Shown: piece by piece, positions 16,968 to 25,188 of the stretch | Layout: every line of letters starts with the position of its first letter | How positions within the stretch are numbered: the first letter of the stretch is position 1 | DNA from: Clostridium tyrobutyricum DSM 2637 = ATCC 25755 = JCM 11008 | GTDB taxonomy: Bacteria; Bacillota; Clostridia; Clostridiales; Clostridiaceae | Reading direction: 5' to 3' | Assembly: GCF_000359585.1 (NCBI RefSeq) | Contig: NZ_APMH01000006.1 | Coordinates: forward strand, 1-64,000 | DNA: 64,000 bases | Program-made: the position numbers and the translations under genes | Notes under the pieces: generated by a model | Told to the model about the DNA's origin: nothing | The model's database searches: none | The model's input: the letters and a program-made list of their open reading frames with translations, nothing else

Positions 16968-17744
16968 ATGAGTAAGGCTAAATTCAAGAAAAAGATTTTT
17001 ATAATTATATCATTGTTTATAGCACTTATGGCAATAGTTTTTGGGATAAATAGATATAATGAAATTCAATCCTATAATGAACTAATAAATGCAGGGAATA
17101 AATACATGGATTCAGGTAAATATGATGAAGCTATAGCTCTATATAAACAGTGTTTAAATTATAAGCAAGATTCAAATATTAAAGATAGTATTAATTTTGC
17201 TGAGAGTTTAAAACAAAATAAGATTAAAAATTCCAATAATAAGAAGGATGTTAATTCAAATACAAATAATAAGTCTTATAGTAAATACACAAGTAATATC
17301 AATGAAAACAATTCAAAGGAGCAGATTTCATACATATTTTATAAAAATGAAAGATATGGATTTTCTATAGAATATCCGAATGTGTTAAAGACAAAATTGG
17401 AATCACCGACAAATGGGGATGGTATTTCAATGGAGACTTATGATAGTAGTGCAAAATTCACTGTATACGGCAGTAATAATGTATCAAAGGATACTCCTAC
17501 TTCCATATATAATGATTTACTTAAAGAGCATCCAAATGCGTCATATAAAAAGAAGGTAGATAATGAAGTTGTATTTTCATGGGTTCATGGAGATAAAATA
17601 ATCTATAAGGATATAGTAGTTGGGGAAGGTTCTAAAAATACTTTTACTATTGAATATCCAAAAGATAAAAAAGACTACTACAATTCTGTTGTATCTCATC
17701 TGTATTCAAGTTTTAAAACTCCGCATATTGCTCAAAGTTATTAG
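16968..17744 (+). CDS. Membrane-anchored protein with one TPR-like unit (hypothetical)
   Basis: I do not recognise a named family. An N-terminal membrane helix (about residues 8-27) is followed by a single TPR-like helix pair (NAGNKYMDSGKYDEAIALYKQ), a long Asn/Lys/Ser-rich linker (residues 85-120) and a C-terminal globular domain beginning FYKNERYGFSIEYP, of the type found in clostridial surface proteins. The ATG at 16968 is chosen since AAAGGTGG is then 9 bases upstream; the ATG at 16962 would be only 3 bases away. Topology predicts an extracellular C-terminal domain. Confidence 0.75.
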   Translation: MSKAKFKKKIFIIISLFIALMAIVFGINRYNEIQSYNELINAGNKYMDSGKYDEAIALYKQCLNYKQDSNIKDSINFAESLKQNKIKNSNNKKDVNSNTNNKSYSKYTSNINENNSKEQISYIFYKNERYGFSIEYPNVLKTKLESPTNGDGISMETYDSSAKFTVYGSNNVSKDTPTSIYNDLLKEHPNASYKKKVDNEVVFSWVHGDKIIYKDIVVGEGSKNTFTIEYPKDKKDYYNSVVSHLYSSFKTPHIAQSY

Positions 17745-17877
17745 TTAAATGTGCTTGAGTTTTTATATTGTTAACAAAATAAATAAATAATTAATAAAAT
17801 TGGCACATTATCGTAACAAAAGCAATATACAATAATACATGTAAGAGATAAAAAAGTAACATAATAGTTCCCCATGT

Positions 17878-17918
17878 AAATAAGCATTTGGAAAATAATC
17901 TGAATGCTTATTTTTTTA
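17878..17918 (+). terminator. Intrinsic terminator
   Basis: An 11-bp stem AAATAAGCATT / AATGCTTATTT is followed by T residues; it ends the unit of the membrane-anchored TPR protein. Confidence 0.8.
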
Positions 17919-18006
17919 ACACAAATTTTTATAAAGTGTTTTAATATACTTACATAAAATGTTAATATAAAGTGTAATGATATTTTATGAAGATTGAGGT
18001 GTTGTC

Positions 18007-18456
18007 ATGATTTTAAAAAATCTAGTCCCAAGTAAAGTCCCTGTAGTTCCAGATGAATTAAAAGACAAATTTGAGATATTTACTGCATATGCTTTAAATG
18101 ATAATGAGGCCAAATATTTTTCCATTGCTTTGCAAGCTATCGTTAAACAATTAAATTGTGAACATAAAAAATATTCAGATCTTATGGGAATAACAGCTGT
18201 TATTACAGAAGAGGGTAGTCTTTTGCTGCAGATGGAAGATGAAAGTATTGGCAATCAATTCTGCTTAGCAGTTTATGCGGTTAAACGATGGAGGGATTTA
18301 AAGTTTGAAGAATCTCAAATAATTACTATTATACTTGAAGAATTATGTCATCAATATTGGAACATTGAAGATGAAACAGAAGTTCAATATAAAGTATATG
18401 ATGTACTAAAATGGATATTTCCAAATACAAGAATTGAACAGTTCTATAATATGTGA
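18007..18456 (+). CDS. Conserved-looking cytosolic protein, function unknown
   Basis: This 149-residue protein has no membrane segment or signal. Its composition and clean ribosome site (GATTGAGGTGTTGTC) argue that it is real. The segment ILEELCHQYWNIEDETE near residue 115 has acidic residues and a His that could bind metal, but it does not match the classic HExxH pattern. It stands alone between two terminators. I do not assign a function. Confidence 0.7.
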   Translation: MILKNLVPSKVPVVPDELKDKFEIFTAYALNDNEAKYFSIALQAIVKQLNCEHKKYSDLMGITAVITEEGSLLLQMEDESIGNQFCLAVYAVKRWRDLKFEESQIITIILEELCHQYWNIEDETEVQYKVYDVLKWIFPNTRIEQFYNM

Positions 18457-18490
18457 TATATAATTCTAAACATAGTATTTAATATTATAA

Positions 18491-18538
18491 AAGTGCAAAT
18501 GTAAGCCTGAATTTTGGCAAGCAGTGCACTTATTTTTT
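18491..18538 (+). terminator. Probable intrinsic terminator
   Basis: AAGTGCA (18491-18497) pairs with TGCACTT (18525-18531), with additional pairing inside (GCCT...GGC), followed by ATTTTTTTA. Confidence 0.7.
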
Positions 18539-18592
18539 TATTTCCAAGATATTACTTCTTTCCTATACTTATTTAGGAGGGGAGGTAATATA

Positions 18593-18766
18593 ATGTCAAA
18601 AATTGAGAAAATATCTTCAGATTTAGAAAATTTGAGGATAAAATTAAACATTTTGATTGCAGAAAAGAAAGATTTGCTTGATCCAGAAATAATTATTGCA
18701 AGTCAGATGCTCGATTCAGCTTTAAATCGGTATCACAAAGTAATAATTGAGAAAATGAAAAAGTAA
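18593..18766 (+). CDS. Spo0E-like sporulation regulatory protein (aspartyl-phosphate phosphatase)
   Basis: The 57-residue protein has the two-helix Spo0E layout: EKISSDLENLRIKLNIL, a short turn, then the signature SQMLDSALNRY, whose S-x-x-L-D is conserved in Spo0E, YisI and YnzD. Family members dephosphorylate Spo0A-P and delay sporulation. The ATG at 18593 has AGGAGGGGAGG upstream; a longer frame starting at 18524 would run through the preceding terminator. Its small size makes it easy to miss. Confidence 0.85.
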   Translation: MSKIEKISSDLENLRIKLNILIAEKKDLLDPEIIIASQMLDSALNRYHKVIIEKMKK

Positions 18767-18942
18767 ACGGGGAGGGACATTTTGCCCCTCTTTGAGTTTA
18801 AAAATTAAATAAATATATAAATGAACAAAACATAATAAAAATTATAAAAAAATAGTTGATTTTTTAATAAAGCAGTATTAAAATAAATGTAACATCATTA
18901 ATTTCATAAATAGTTATGTGTCAAATGTTCCTTTAAATGTTT

Positions 18943-18991
18943 AAATGAAGAGATAAGTATTTACTGACTCCAAATGCATATCTCTTCATTT
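18943..18991. terminator. 13-bp inverted repeat, possible terminator
   Basis: AAATGAAGAGATA (18943-18955) pairs perfectly with TATCTCTTCATTT (18979-18991). It lies just downstream of the small minus-strand gene ending at 19005. The T-run is weak on either strand, so termination is likely but not certain. Confidence 0.6.
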
Positions 18992-19004
18992 AATAATTTA
19001 ATAT

Positions 19005-19163
19005 TTAGTTATTATCTTCATCAATATTATTTTTTAGAGTTGATGTCCATTGATTGTCTGTGGCTGTCTTTTTCTTTCTATGACCAGCACCTAATTCTTC
19101 AGATGTTTTCTCAGGTGTTGATGTCCATTGATTATTTACAGCTGTTTTTTCTTTTTTCCTCAT
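19005..19163 (-). CDS. 52-residue protein with a tandem repeat around NQWTST (unknown)
   Basis: The frame starts at ATG 19163 with AAGGGAGGTT 9 bases upstream and ends TAA at 19005. It is Lys- and Thr-rich and contains two copies of the unit K-K-T-A-x-x-NQWTST (residues 4-16 and 30-42). The copies are also visible as a 17-bp DNA repeat (AATCAATGGACATCAAC). No membrane segment, no signal, no Cys. I do not recognise the family; size, charge and the W-T-S motif recall small clostridial proteins of unknown role such as DUF3787. A hydrophobic frame on the other strand (18974-19228) is its shadow. Confidence 0.7.
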   Translation of the reverse strand: MRKKEKTAVNNQWTSTPEKTSEELGAGHRKKKTATDNQWTSTLKNNIDEDNN

Positions 19164-19249
19164 CTATTAAAACCTCCCTTATGTTTATTAGTGTGATTTT
19201 AAAGAACAATTTTAATACAAGGAAATAAATGTTATATATAATATATGTG

Positions 19250-20464
19250 TCATGACTTATTTTTTGAACTTTTATTCATTAGCACAGCTCTATTTATAAT
19301 TGAAAAACCATATTTATTCCTTATACTGCTAATTACATCTTCTATTTTTTCGTATTTACTTGGGATTTCTGTATAATGTTTTATTTTAGGTAATTCAAAC
19401 ATAGATATCTGTTTAGCAAAACTATTTTCTTCTGAAAATCCACTAAGACTTATTCCGAGAAGGCGAATAGGTGTATCTGAGCTCCAGTTATTTTTAAGTA
19501 ATTTAATGCTGGCTGAGTATATATCTTTTACCAAACAAGTTGAAGGTATAGTTGTTCTTCTTGTAATGACATGAAAGTTGTAATATTTTATGCTTAATTG
19601 TACTATATGACCACTTTTATTATATTTTCTTGCTGTCATTCCAACTGCATCACAAAGTTTCATTAAAACTATTTTTACATATTCCATATCAAAAGTATCT
19701 TTGGAAAGTGTAATAGATTTACCAATGGATTTTATATCATCACGAGAATGGGGCCTAACAGGTGAGTCGTCAATTCCATTGGCAAGTGCATGGAGTTCAG
19801 AACCCATTTTACCTAGTTTTTTTATAAGAATATCCCTATTGGAAAGAGCTAATTCACCAATGTTTGTAATTCTTATATTTTTAAGTTTTTCAGCAGTGTG
19901 TTTACCAACTCCATACATATAATTAATGGATTGAGGCCAAAGTTTAATTCTGATATCTTTTTTCCAAAGCTCTGTAATACCCGAAGGCTTTTTCATCTCA
20001 GAAGCCATTTTTGAAAGAAATTTATTTTCAGATATACCAATGGAACAACTTAACCCTAATTCATTTTTTAGACATGTTCCGATAAGTTCTGCTGATTTTT
20101 CTGGATTTCCAAATATTTTTTCACAGCCTGTCATATCAAGCCATGCCTCATCAATACTATTTTGTTCAATTAATGGAGTATATGATGATAGAATATCAAT
20201 AACTTCTTTAGATTTTTGTTTGTAAAAATTTCGATCTGGGGCAATAATAATCAAGTGTGGGCAGAGTTTTAAGGCTTTATTTAATAGCATGGTCGTTTTA
20301 ATGCCAAATTTTCTGGCTTCATAGTTTGCAGTCAATATAATACCTGAACGTTTTTTAGGGTCACCAGCTACCACAGCAGGATTGTTTAAAATTTCAGGAT
20401 GACGTGTTAATTCACAACTTGTAAAAAAAGCATCCATGTCTACAAGAAAAATTACTCTTTTCAT
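19250..20464 (-). CDS. dinB: DNA polymerase IV (Y-family)
   Basis: The 404-residue protein has the Y-family landmarks: VDMDAFFTSCE at the N-terminus (first catalytic Asp and the steric-gate Phe), the Y-E-A-R-x-F-G-I motif, and SIDEAWLD with the second catalytic Asp/Glu. The helix-hairpin-helix thumb (YGVGKHTAEKL) and little-finger domain follow. ATG at 20464 is taken as the start because the protein then begins MKRVIFLVDMD; a GTG at 20479 is the alternative. It carries out error-prone synthesis across lesions. No LexA box was recognised upstream. Confidence 0.92.
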   Translation of the reverse strand: MKRVIFLVDMDAFFTSCELTRHPEILNNPAVVAGDPKKRSGIILTANYEARKFGIKTTMLLNKALKLCPHLIIIAPDRNFYKQKSKEVIDILSSYTPLIEQNSIDEAWLDMTGCEKIFGNPEKSAELIGTCLKNELGLSCSIGISENKFLSKMASEMKKPSGITELWKKDIRIKLWPQSINYMYGVGKHTAEKLKNIRITNIGELALSNRDILIKKLGKMGSELHALANGIDDSPVRPHSRDDIKSIGKSITLSKDTFDMEYVKIVLMKLCDAVGMTARKYNKSGHIVQLSIKYYNFHVITRRTTIPSTCLVKDIYSASIKLLKNNWSSDTPIRLLGISLSGFSEENSFAKQISMFELPKIKHYTEIPSKYEKIEDVISSIRNKYGFSIINRAVLMNKSSKNKS

Positions 20465-20530
20465 AAAAAATACACCCACTTATTTTGAATAAATTATTAT
20501 TCACATATTATATATTATTTTATCATAAAA

Positions 20531-20563
20531 ATAAAACACCAGTTGAATAAACTAGTGTTTTAT
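20531..20563 (-). terminator. Intrinsic terminator of the cupin gene
   Basis: A stem AAAACAC-AGTT with one mismatch, overlapping the stop codon of the cupin gene, is followed on the minus strand by TTTTATTTTTAT. Confidence 0.8.
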
Positions 20564-20887
20564 AACAGTTAGTAACATTTTAAATCTTTCACAAGCTTGC
20601 AGTGAATGAGGAATATTTGATGGCATAATTATAGATTCACCTGCTTTAACAGTGAAAGTATTATTATCTATTGTAATCTCTGCTGTACCATCTAGAATTT
20701 GTACCATTGCATCTCCTGCAGTTATATGTTTACTGATTCCTTCATTTCTATCAAGAGAGAATAAAGTAATATTTGCATTAGGTGTTTGAGCAAGAGTTCT
20801 GCTTATAACTTGACCTTCTTGATACGAAACCAGTTCTTTTAAATTAAGTACTTTGGAAAATTCCACATTTTTCATTAGCGTATTCAT
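20552..20887 (-). CDS. Cupin-domain protein
   Basis: The 111-residue protein is a single small beta-barrel cupin: motif 1 around GISKHITAGDAMVQILDG and motif 2 around AGESIIMPSNIPHSL. Motif 1 lacks the usual two His (one His kept), so metal binding may be weak. Start at 20887 is set by GGAGGTTAAAATT; the ATG at 20902 overlaps that site. It stands alone with its own terminator. Such single-domain cupins often act as sugar or small-molecule binding proteins; no function is assigned. Confidence 0.8.
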   Translation of the reverse strand: MNTLMKNVEFSKVLNLKELVSYQEGQVISRTLAQTPNANITLFSLDRNEGISKHITAGDAMVQILDGTAEITIDNNTFTVKAGESIIMPSNIPHSLQACERFKMLLTVIKH

Positions 20888-21118
20888 AATTTTAACCTCC
20901 ATCTATTTTCTAAATATAGTATATACTTTTTGATAGTAAAAATATGTATCAAATGTTACCAAACTTAATAAAAGAATTTGATTATATCTCTATATAGAAA
21001 TTAATTCTTGATTTTACATTAAATTACATATATAATAGAACTTGTCCTAAGATTAAGACTTAGAGGGGGAAGTAGGCATTTGGATGATACCAGATGTTTA
21101 TTTTCTTATATAATAAAG
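20888..21118. other. Intergenic stretch without gene
   Basis: AT-rich; no frame with a ribosome site. A ribosome-site-like GAGGGGGAAG occurs at 21062-21071, but no reading frame follows it. Confidence 0.5.
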
Positions 21119-21180
21119 TTATCCACAACATATTGTGGATAATGTGCATAATTTATGCTATATGATGTATATTATGCACA
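21119..21180. promoter_or_regulatory. Cluster of four DnaA-box 9-mers
   Basis: Two perfect TTATCCACA boxes (21119-21127 forward, 21134-21142 reverse) form one inverted pair, and two TTATGCACA boxes (21143-21151 reverse, 21172-21180 forward) form a second. All fit the DnaA consensus TTATNCACA. They also make two hairpins downstream of the superoxide dismutase gene, so part of the symmetry may serve as its terminator. Confidence 0.6.
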
Positions 21181-21205
21181 TTCTTCATATGAAACATTTA
21201 AGATA

Positions 21206-21853
21206 TTAGTAGAAGAATCTAAAGGGATATTGACCATATTGTCTAGCATTTTTAGACTGCATTAAATAAATATATTTTTGAAATCTTGAATTCAACACAT
21301 TCCAGTTTATGTTTTTTATAAATTCAGAAATATATTTTTTCCTATCTGTTCCGAAATCCATAAAATAGGCATGTTCGTATACATCAAGTATTAATATTGG
21401 ATATGAAAGCCAAATCGCCCCTTTATCATGTAGGTCACTTCCTATTATGTGGAATTTGTTGTCAATTGAATCAATAGTTAGAACAGCCCATCCTCTCATG
21501 GATAATCCTACATTTGTAAAATAAGATATAAAATTATCATAAGATGAAAATTGATCCATTATAGCATTAAGCACAGGTCCATAAGGATTTTTACTGCCAC
21601 CTGTCATATTTTGAAAGTAGAGCTCGTGGAGTTTTACACCATCCAGCGAATAGGTTTCTCCAAGTTTCAAGCTTCGCATTTTTGAATAAGTTGGATTGCT
21701 GTCACTAAAATTATTGGGAATATACGGCGTATTCCAGATTTTATTTAGATTGTCTACATATCCTTTATATAATTTATAATGTTCATCAAGTTGTCTTTGG
21801 GAAATACCTTTTACGGATCTAAAATCAAAAGTTTCAGGTTTTAAATTATACAT
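21206..21853 (-). CDS. Superoxide dismutase, Fe/Mn family
   Basis: The 215-residue protein carries the four metal ligands of Fe/Mn SOD: His in LDEHYKLY (residue about 23), His in LHELYF (about 75), and Asp and His in LDVYEHAYFMDF (about 165). GWAVLTID and the C-terminal helix IKNINWNVLNSRF agree with the family. It converts superoxide to peroxide and oxygen. The ATG at 21853 follows AGAGGTG; the longer frame begins inside the pyr promoter region. Metal choice cannot be read safely. The start is divergent from the pyr operon, from which it is separated by about 80 bases to the promoter. Confidence 0.88.
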   Translation of the reverse strand: MYNLKPETFDFRSVKGISQRQLDEHYKLYKGYVDNLNKIWNTPYIPNNFSDSNPTYSKMRSLKLGETYSLDGVKLHELYFQNMTGGSKNPYGPVLNAIMDQFSSYDNFISYFTNVGLSMRGWAVLTIDSIDNKFHIIGSDLHDKGAIWLSYPILILDVYEHAYFMDFGTDRKKYISEFIKNINWNVLNSRFQKYIYLMQSKNARQYGQYPFRFFY

Positions 21854-21933
21854 TGAAAACACCTCTATAAAATATACATTAATATAGTATGCAGAATGAT
21901 TAAAATGTGTACAACTATTTATAAGATTTTTAG

Positions 21934-21962
21934 TTGACATTAATTGTACCTTATGCTATATT
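21934..21962 (+). promoter_or_regulatory. SigA promoter of the pyr operon
   Basis: TTGACA (21934-21939), a 17-base spacer and TATATT (21957-21962) with a TG one base before the -10, a strong extended promoter. The transcript should start near 21969, just before the PyrR element. Confidence 0.8.
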
Positions 21963-21979
21963 TAATACAATAAAATATT

Positions 21980-22068
21980 ACCTTTAAATGAGTCCAGAGA
22001 GGCTTGGAAGGTGTACTTTGTAGTTTATATAGTATATTTATGCCTTCTTTTTATGAGGGCATTTTTTA
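21980..22068 (+). promoter_or_regulatory. PyrR-binding attenuator of the pyr operon
   Basis: The 14-mer AGTCCAGAGAGGCT (21991-22004) is an exact match to the PyrR loop consensus ARUCCNGNGAGGYU, held in a stem ACCTT/AAGGT. It is followed by a terminator: ATGCC-TTC with GAG-GGCAT (22040-22062) and six T. In B. subtilis PyrR bound to UMP stabilises this loop, so the antiterminator cannot form and transcription stops. No pyrR gene is in the window. Confidence 0.9.
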
Positions 22069-22069
22069 T

Positions 22070-22105
22070 ACCTTTAAATTTAGCACTGAGAGGCTAAGAA
22101 GGAGG
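22070..22105 (+). promoter_or_regulatory. Second PyrR-like element overlapping the pyrB ribosome site
   Basis: AGCACTGAGAGGCT (22082-22095) matches the PyrR consensus at 12 of 14 positions. Its stem CCTT/AAGG uses the AAGG of the pyrB ribosome site (AAGGAGGAG), so protein binding would mask translation. There is no terminator after it. Confidence 0.65.
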
Positions 22106-22113
22106 AGTTATAA

Positions 22114-23037
22114 ATGTTAAATGGAAGGCATCTTATAGATATAAAAGATTTTTCTAAACAAGAATTAAATGAGATTTTTGATTTAGCAGACCAGATAGTT
22201 AAAAATCCTGAAGATTTTTCACATTGCTGCGATGGAAAGATTTTAGCCACATTATTTTATGAACCAAGTACTAGAACAAGGCTTAGTTTTGAAACCGCAA
22301 TGCTTAGATTAGGAGGCAAGGTAATAGGGTTTTCAGAACCTAATTCTACTTCTGTGTCCAAAGGTGAAAATATAGCTGATACTATAAGAATAATAGGTTG
22401 TTATGCTGATGTAGTGGCAATGAGACATCCTAAAGAAGGGGCACCCAAAGTGGCATCTATATACTCGAAAATACCTGTAATAAATGCAGGGGATGGTGGC
22501 CATCAGCATCCTACACAAACACTTACAGATCTCTTAACAATTCGATCTATTAAAGGATCATTGTCAAATCTAAAAATAGGCTGCTGCGGCGACCTTAAGT
22601 TCGGAAGAACCGTACATTCATTTATAAAAGCTATGTCCATGTATGAAAATAATAGTTTCACTCTAATATCTCCCCGCGAACTTAAAGTACCTGAATATAT
22701 AAAAAGGGAACTAGATAAAAATAATGTAGTATATAAGGAAACTAAAAAGCTTGAAGAGGTTATAGGGGAACTGGATATACTCTATATGACAAGAGTTCAG
22801 AAAGAGAGATTTTTTAATGAAGAAGAGTATATTAGGTTGAAAGACAGCTATATCTTGGATAAACTTAAAATGCAGGAGGCTCCTGAAAGAATGATAGTCC
22901 TTCATCCACTTCCAAGAGTAAATGAGATTGCATGTGAAGTAGATGATGATCCAAGAGCATGTTATTTTAAACAGGCCCAATATGGGGTTTATGCTAGAGA
23001 AGCACTTATAATGAAACTTTTAGGCTTGGAATTATAG
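22114..23037 (+). CDS. pyrB: Aspartate carbamoyltransferase catalytic subunit
   Basis: The 307-residue protein makes carbamoyl-aspartate. It has the carbamoyl-phosphate motif [15 protein letters not shown] near residue 47, [11 protein letters not shown] near residue 130, TRVQKERF and HPLPRVNEI near residue 264. Length is normal. It is the first gene of pyrBIFKDE and is followed by its regulatory subunit. Translation may be controlled by the PyrR-like element over its ribosome site. Confidence 0.97.
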   Translation: MLNGRHLIDIKDFSKQELNEIFDLADQIVKNPEDFSHCCDGKILATLFYEPSTRTRLSFETAMLRLGGKVIGFSEPNSTSVSKGENIADTIRIIGCYADVVAMRHPKEGAPKVASIYSKIPVINAGDGGHQHPTQTLTDLLTIRSIKGSLSNLKIGCCGDLKFGRTVHSFIKAMSMYENNSFTLISPRELKVPEYIKRELDKNNVVYKETKKLEEVIGELDILYMTRVQKERFFNEEEYIRLKDSYILDKLKMQEAPERMIVLHPLPRVNEIACEVDDDPRACYFKQAQYGVYAREALIMKLLGLEL

Positions 23038-23051
23038 GAGGGGATTAGAAT

Positions 23052-23489
23052 ATGCTTCAAATAAATAGTATAAAAAATGGAATTGTAATAGACCATATAA
23101 AAGCAGGCTATGGAATGAAGATATTCAATTATTTGAAATTAAATAATGTGGATTATTCAGTAGCGCTCATAATGAATGCTCAAAGTGGAAAATTGGGAAA
23201 AAAGGATATAATAAAAATAGAAAATAAACTGGAAATTGATTTTGCTATATTGGGTTTCATAGATCCAAATATAACTATAAATATAATAAAAGATGAAGTT
23301 ATTGATAAAAAAGTAAAGCTAAAACTGCCTAAGAGCATAAAAAATGTGATTAAATGCAAAAATCCAAGATGTATAACTTCAGTAGAAAAAAACTTAGCAC
23401 AAGAATTTTATTTGTCTGATGAAGAGTTAGGAGAATATAGATGTAATTATTGTGATGAAATTTATACTGATGTGGATTTTTCTGTTTAG
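23052..23489 (+). CDS. pyrI: Aspartate carbamoyltransferase regulatory subunit
   Basis: The 145-residue protein has the nucleotide-binding N-terminal domain (I-D-H-I-x-A-G-x-G) and a zinc domain with ligands in CKNPRC and CNYCDE. It should give allosteric CTP/ATP control to PyrB. Position directly after pyrB with 14 bases between confirms the assignment. Confidence 0.95.
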   Translation: MLQINSIKNGIVIDHIKAGYGMKIFNYLKLNNVDYSVALIMNAQSGKLGKKDIIKIENKLEIDFAILGFIDPNITINIIKDEVIDKKVKLKLPKSIKNVIKCKNPRCITSVEKNLAQEFYLSDEELGEYRCNYCDEIYTDVDFSV

Positions 23490-23503
23490 AAAGGTTGTAT
23501 TTT

Positions 23504-24373
23504 ATGATAATAGATAAACTATATGAAAGTGTAAACAATAAGGGGAATGTATGTGTAGGCCTGGATACTGCAGTTGAATATATGCCTGATGATATTGTAA
23601 AGTCCAGTGAGAATATTTGTGATACTATATTTGAATACAATAAAAATATAATTGACAGTACTTTTGATGTAGCAGCTTGTTTTAAAGTACAAATTGCATA
23701 TTATGAAGCTCTTGGAATTGAGGGCCTAAAAGTCTATTCAGATACACTAAAATACATTAAAAGTAAAAATTCCATAGCTATTGCAGATATTAAAAGAGGA
23801 GACATAAAAAAGACGGCAGAAATGTATGCAAAAGCCCATTTTGAAGGTGATTTTGAAAGTGACTTCATAACTTTGAATCCATATATGGGACTTGATACCA
23901 TAGATCCATATTTGTCTTATATACAAAAGAAAGACAAAGGAGTATTTGTCCTTATAAGAACATCCAATGATGGAGCAAGAGATATTCAATACATAGATAC
24001 AAAACTAAATGGAAAAGTTTATAATGTTTTAGGACAAAAAGTTAAAGAATTGGGAGACAAATATCTTGGCCAATGTGGATATAGTTCCATTGGAGGAGTT
24101 ATGGGATGTACTCATCTTGAAGAAGGTAAAGAGCTTAGAAAAAGTTTAGACAGTATGTTTTTTCTAATACCGGGATATGGAGCACAGGGCGGAGCTGCCA
24201 AAGATGTTGCCGTATATTTGAAAGACGGTAATGGTGGTGTAGTAAATTCTTCTCGAGGAATTTTAATGGCATATAAAAAGTATGATAATTACACAGACTA
24301 TGCAGAGTGTGCAAGATTAGAAGTAATTAAGATGAGAGACAGTATATTAGAAGAAGTAAATAAAAGTTTATAA
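23504..24373 (+). CDS. pyrF: Orotidine 5'-phosphate decarboxylase
   Basis: The 289-residue protein is the long (class 2) form of the decarboxylase: GLDTAVEYMP near residue 22, and the catalytic D-x-K-x-x-D in IADIKRGDIKKTAE near residue 88; the C-terminal VVNSSRGI phosphate loop is present. It makes UMP from OMP. ATG at 23504 is taken over a TTG at 23495, which overlaps the AAAGGTTG ribosome site. Confidence 0.95.
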   Translation: MIIDKLYESVNNKGNVCVGLDTAVEYMPDDIVKSSENICDTIFEYNKNIIDSTFDVAACFKVQIAYYEALGIEGLKVYSDTLKYIKSKNSIAIADIKRGDIKKTAEMYAKAHFEGDFESDFITLNPYMGLDTIDPYLSYIQKKDKGVFVLIRTSNDGARDIQYIDTKLNGKVYNVLGQKVKELGDKYLGQCGYSSIGGVMGCTHLEEGKELRKSLDSMFFLIPGYGAQGGAAKDVAVYLKDGNGGVVNSSRGILMAYKKYDNYTDYAECARLEVIKMRDSILEEVNKSL

Positions 24374-24393
24374 TATATTTTTATATTATAGAA

Positions 24394-25170
24394 ATGGAGA
24401 AGATGCATTTGGAAGATAAATTAGAGTATATTGCCTGTAGAGTAGATAAAAACACTAAAATTAAAGATAATATATATGAAATTGAATTTAAAGGTAATTT
24501 TAATGGAAAGCCGGGACAATTTTATATGTTGAGATCCTGGAATATGTATCCACTTCTCTCAAGGCCTATAAGTATATGTTATTTGGATGAAAATAAGATA
24601 ACTTTTTTATATCAGGTAGTTGGAAATGGAACTAAAAAATTATCTTTATTACATCAAGGTGATGAAGTTAAATTAACAGGTCCCCTTGGAAATGGATTTG
24701 ATATTGATAAAATGAATGGAAAGATTTCAATAGTATCAGGGGGAATAGGCATTGCACCTATGCTGTATCTAGTAAAAAATATAAAGGAAACTTTAAATAA
24801 AGGAAATATTCAAATAGACCTTTATGCAGGATTTAAAAAGGATACTTATATATTGGATAGATTTGAACAATTTGTAGATAATATCTATTATTCCGTAGAA
24901 GTTGGCAAAGGTGAAGAAACAGTAGGATATATAACTGATATTTTTCACCCGGAAAATTATGATATGGTATTATGCTGTGGACCTGAACCAATGATGAAAA
25001 AGGTTGTAAACATGTGTGGGGACAAGAAGGTGCCTTTATATGTTTCTATGGAGAATCACATGGCATGTGGGGTTGGTGCATGTTTAGTGTGTACTTGTAA
25101 GACTAAACATGGTAATAAGAGAACTTGTTGTGATGGACCTGTATTTTCAGGTGAAGATTTAGTTCTTTAA
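24394..25170 (+). CDS. pyrK: Dihydroorotate dehydrogenase B, electron-transfer subunit
   Basis: The 258-residue protein has the FAD motif LLSRPISI near residue 51, the NAD-binding SGGIGIAPM near residue 115, and the C-terminal Cys cluster CGVGACLVC...CC that binds [2Fe-2S]. It couples PyrD to NAD. Start is uncertain: ATG 24394 and 24403 and TTG 24409 are in frame, with GGAG at 24396-24399 closest to fitting the last of these. Confidence 0.93.
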   Translation: MEKMHLEDKLEYIACRVDKNTKIKDNIYEIEFKGNFNGKPGQFYMLRSWNMYPLLSRPISICYLDENKITFLYQVVGNGTKKLSLLHQGDEVKLTGPLGNGFDIDKMNGKISIVSGGIGIAPMLYLVKNIKETLNKGNIQIDLYAGFKKDTYILDRFEQFVDNIYYSVEVGKGEETVGYITDIFHPENYDMVLCCGPEPMMKKVVNMCGDKKVPLYVSMENHMACGVGACLVCTCKTKHGNKRTCCDGPVFSGEDLVL

Positions 25171-25188
25171 TGCATAAGGAGGAGATTT

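Noticed and set aside
18974-19228. 84-codon plus-strand frame with LMSIDYLQLF-like repeats
   Set aside because: It is the antisense shadow of the minus-strand 52-residue repeat gene, which has a ribosome site and a biased sequence.
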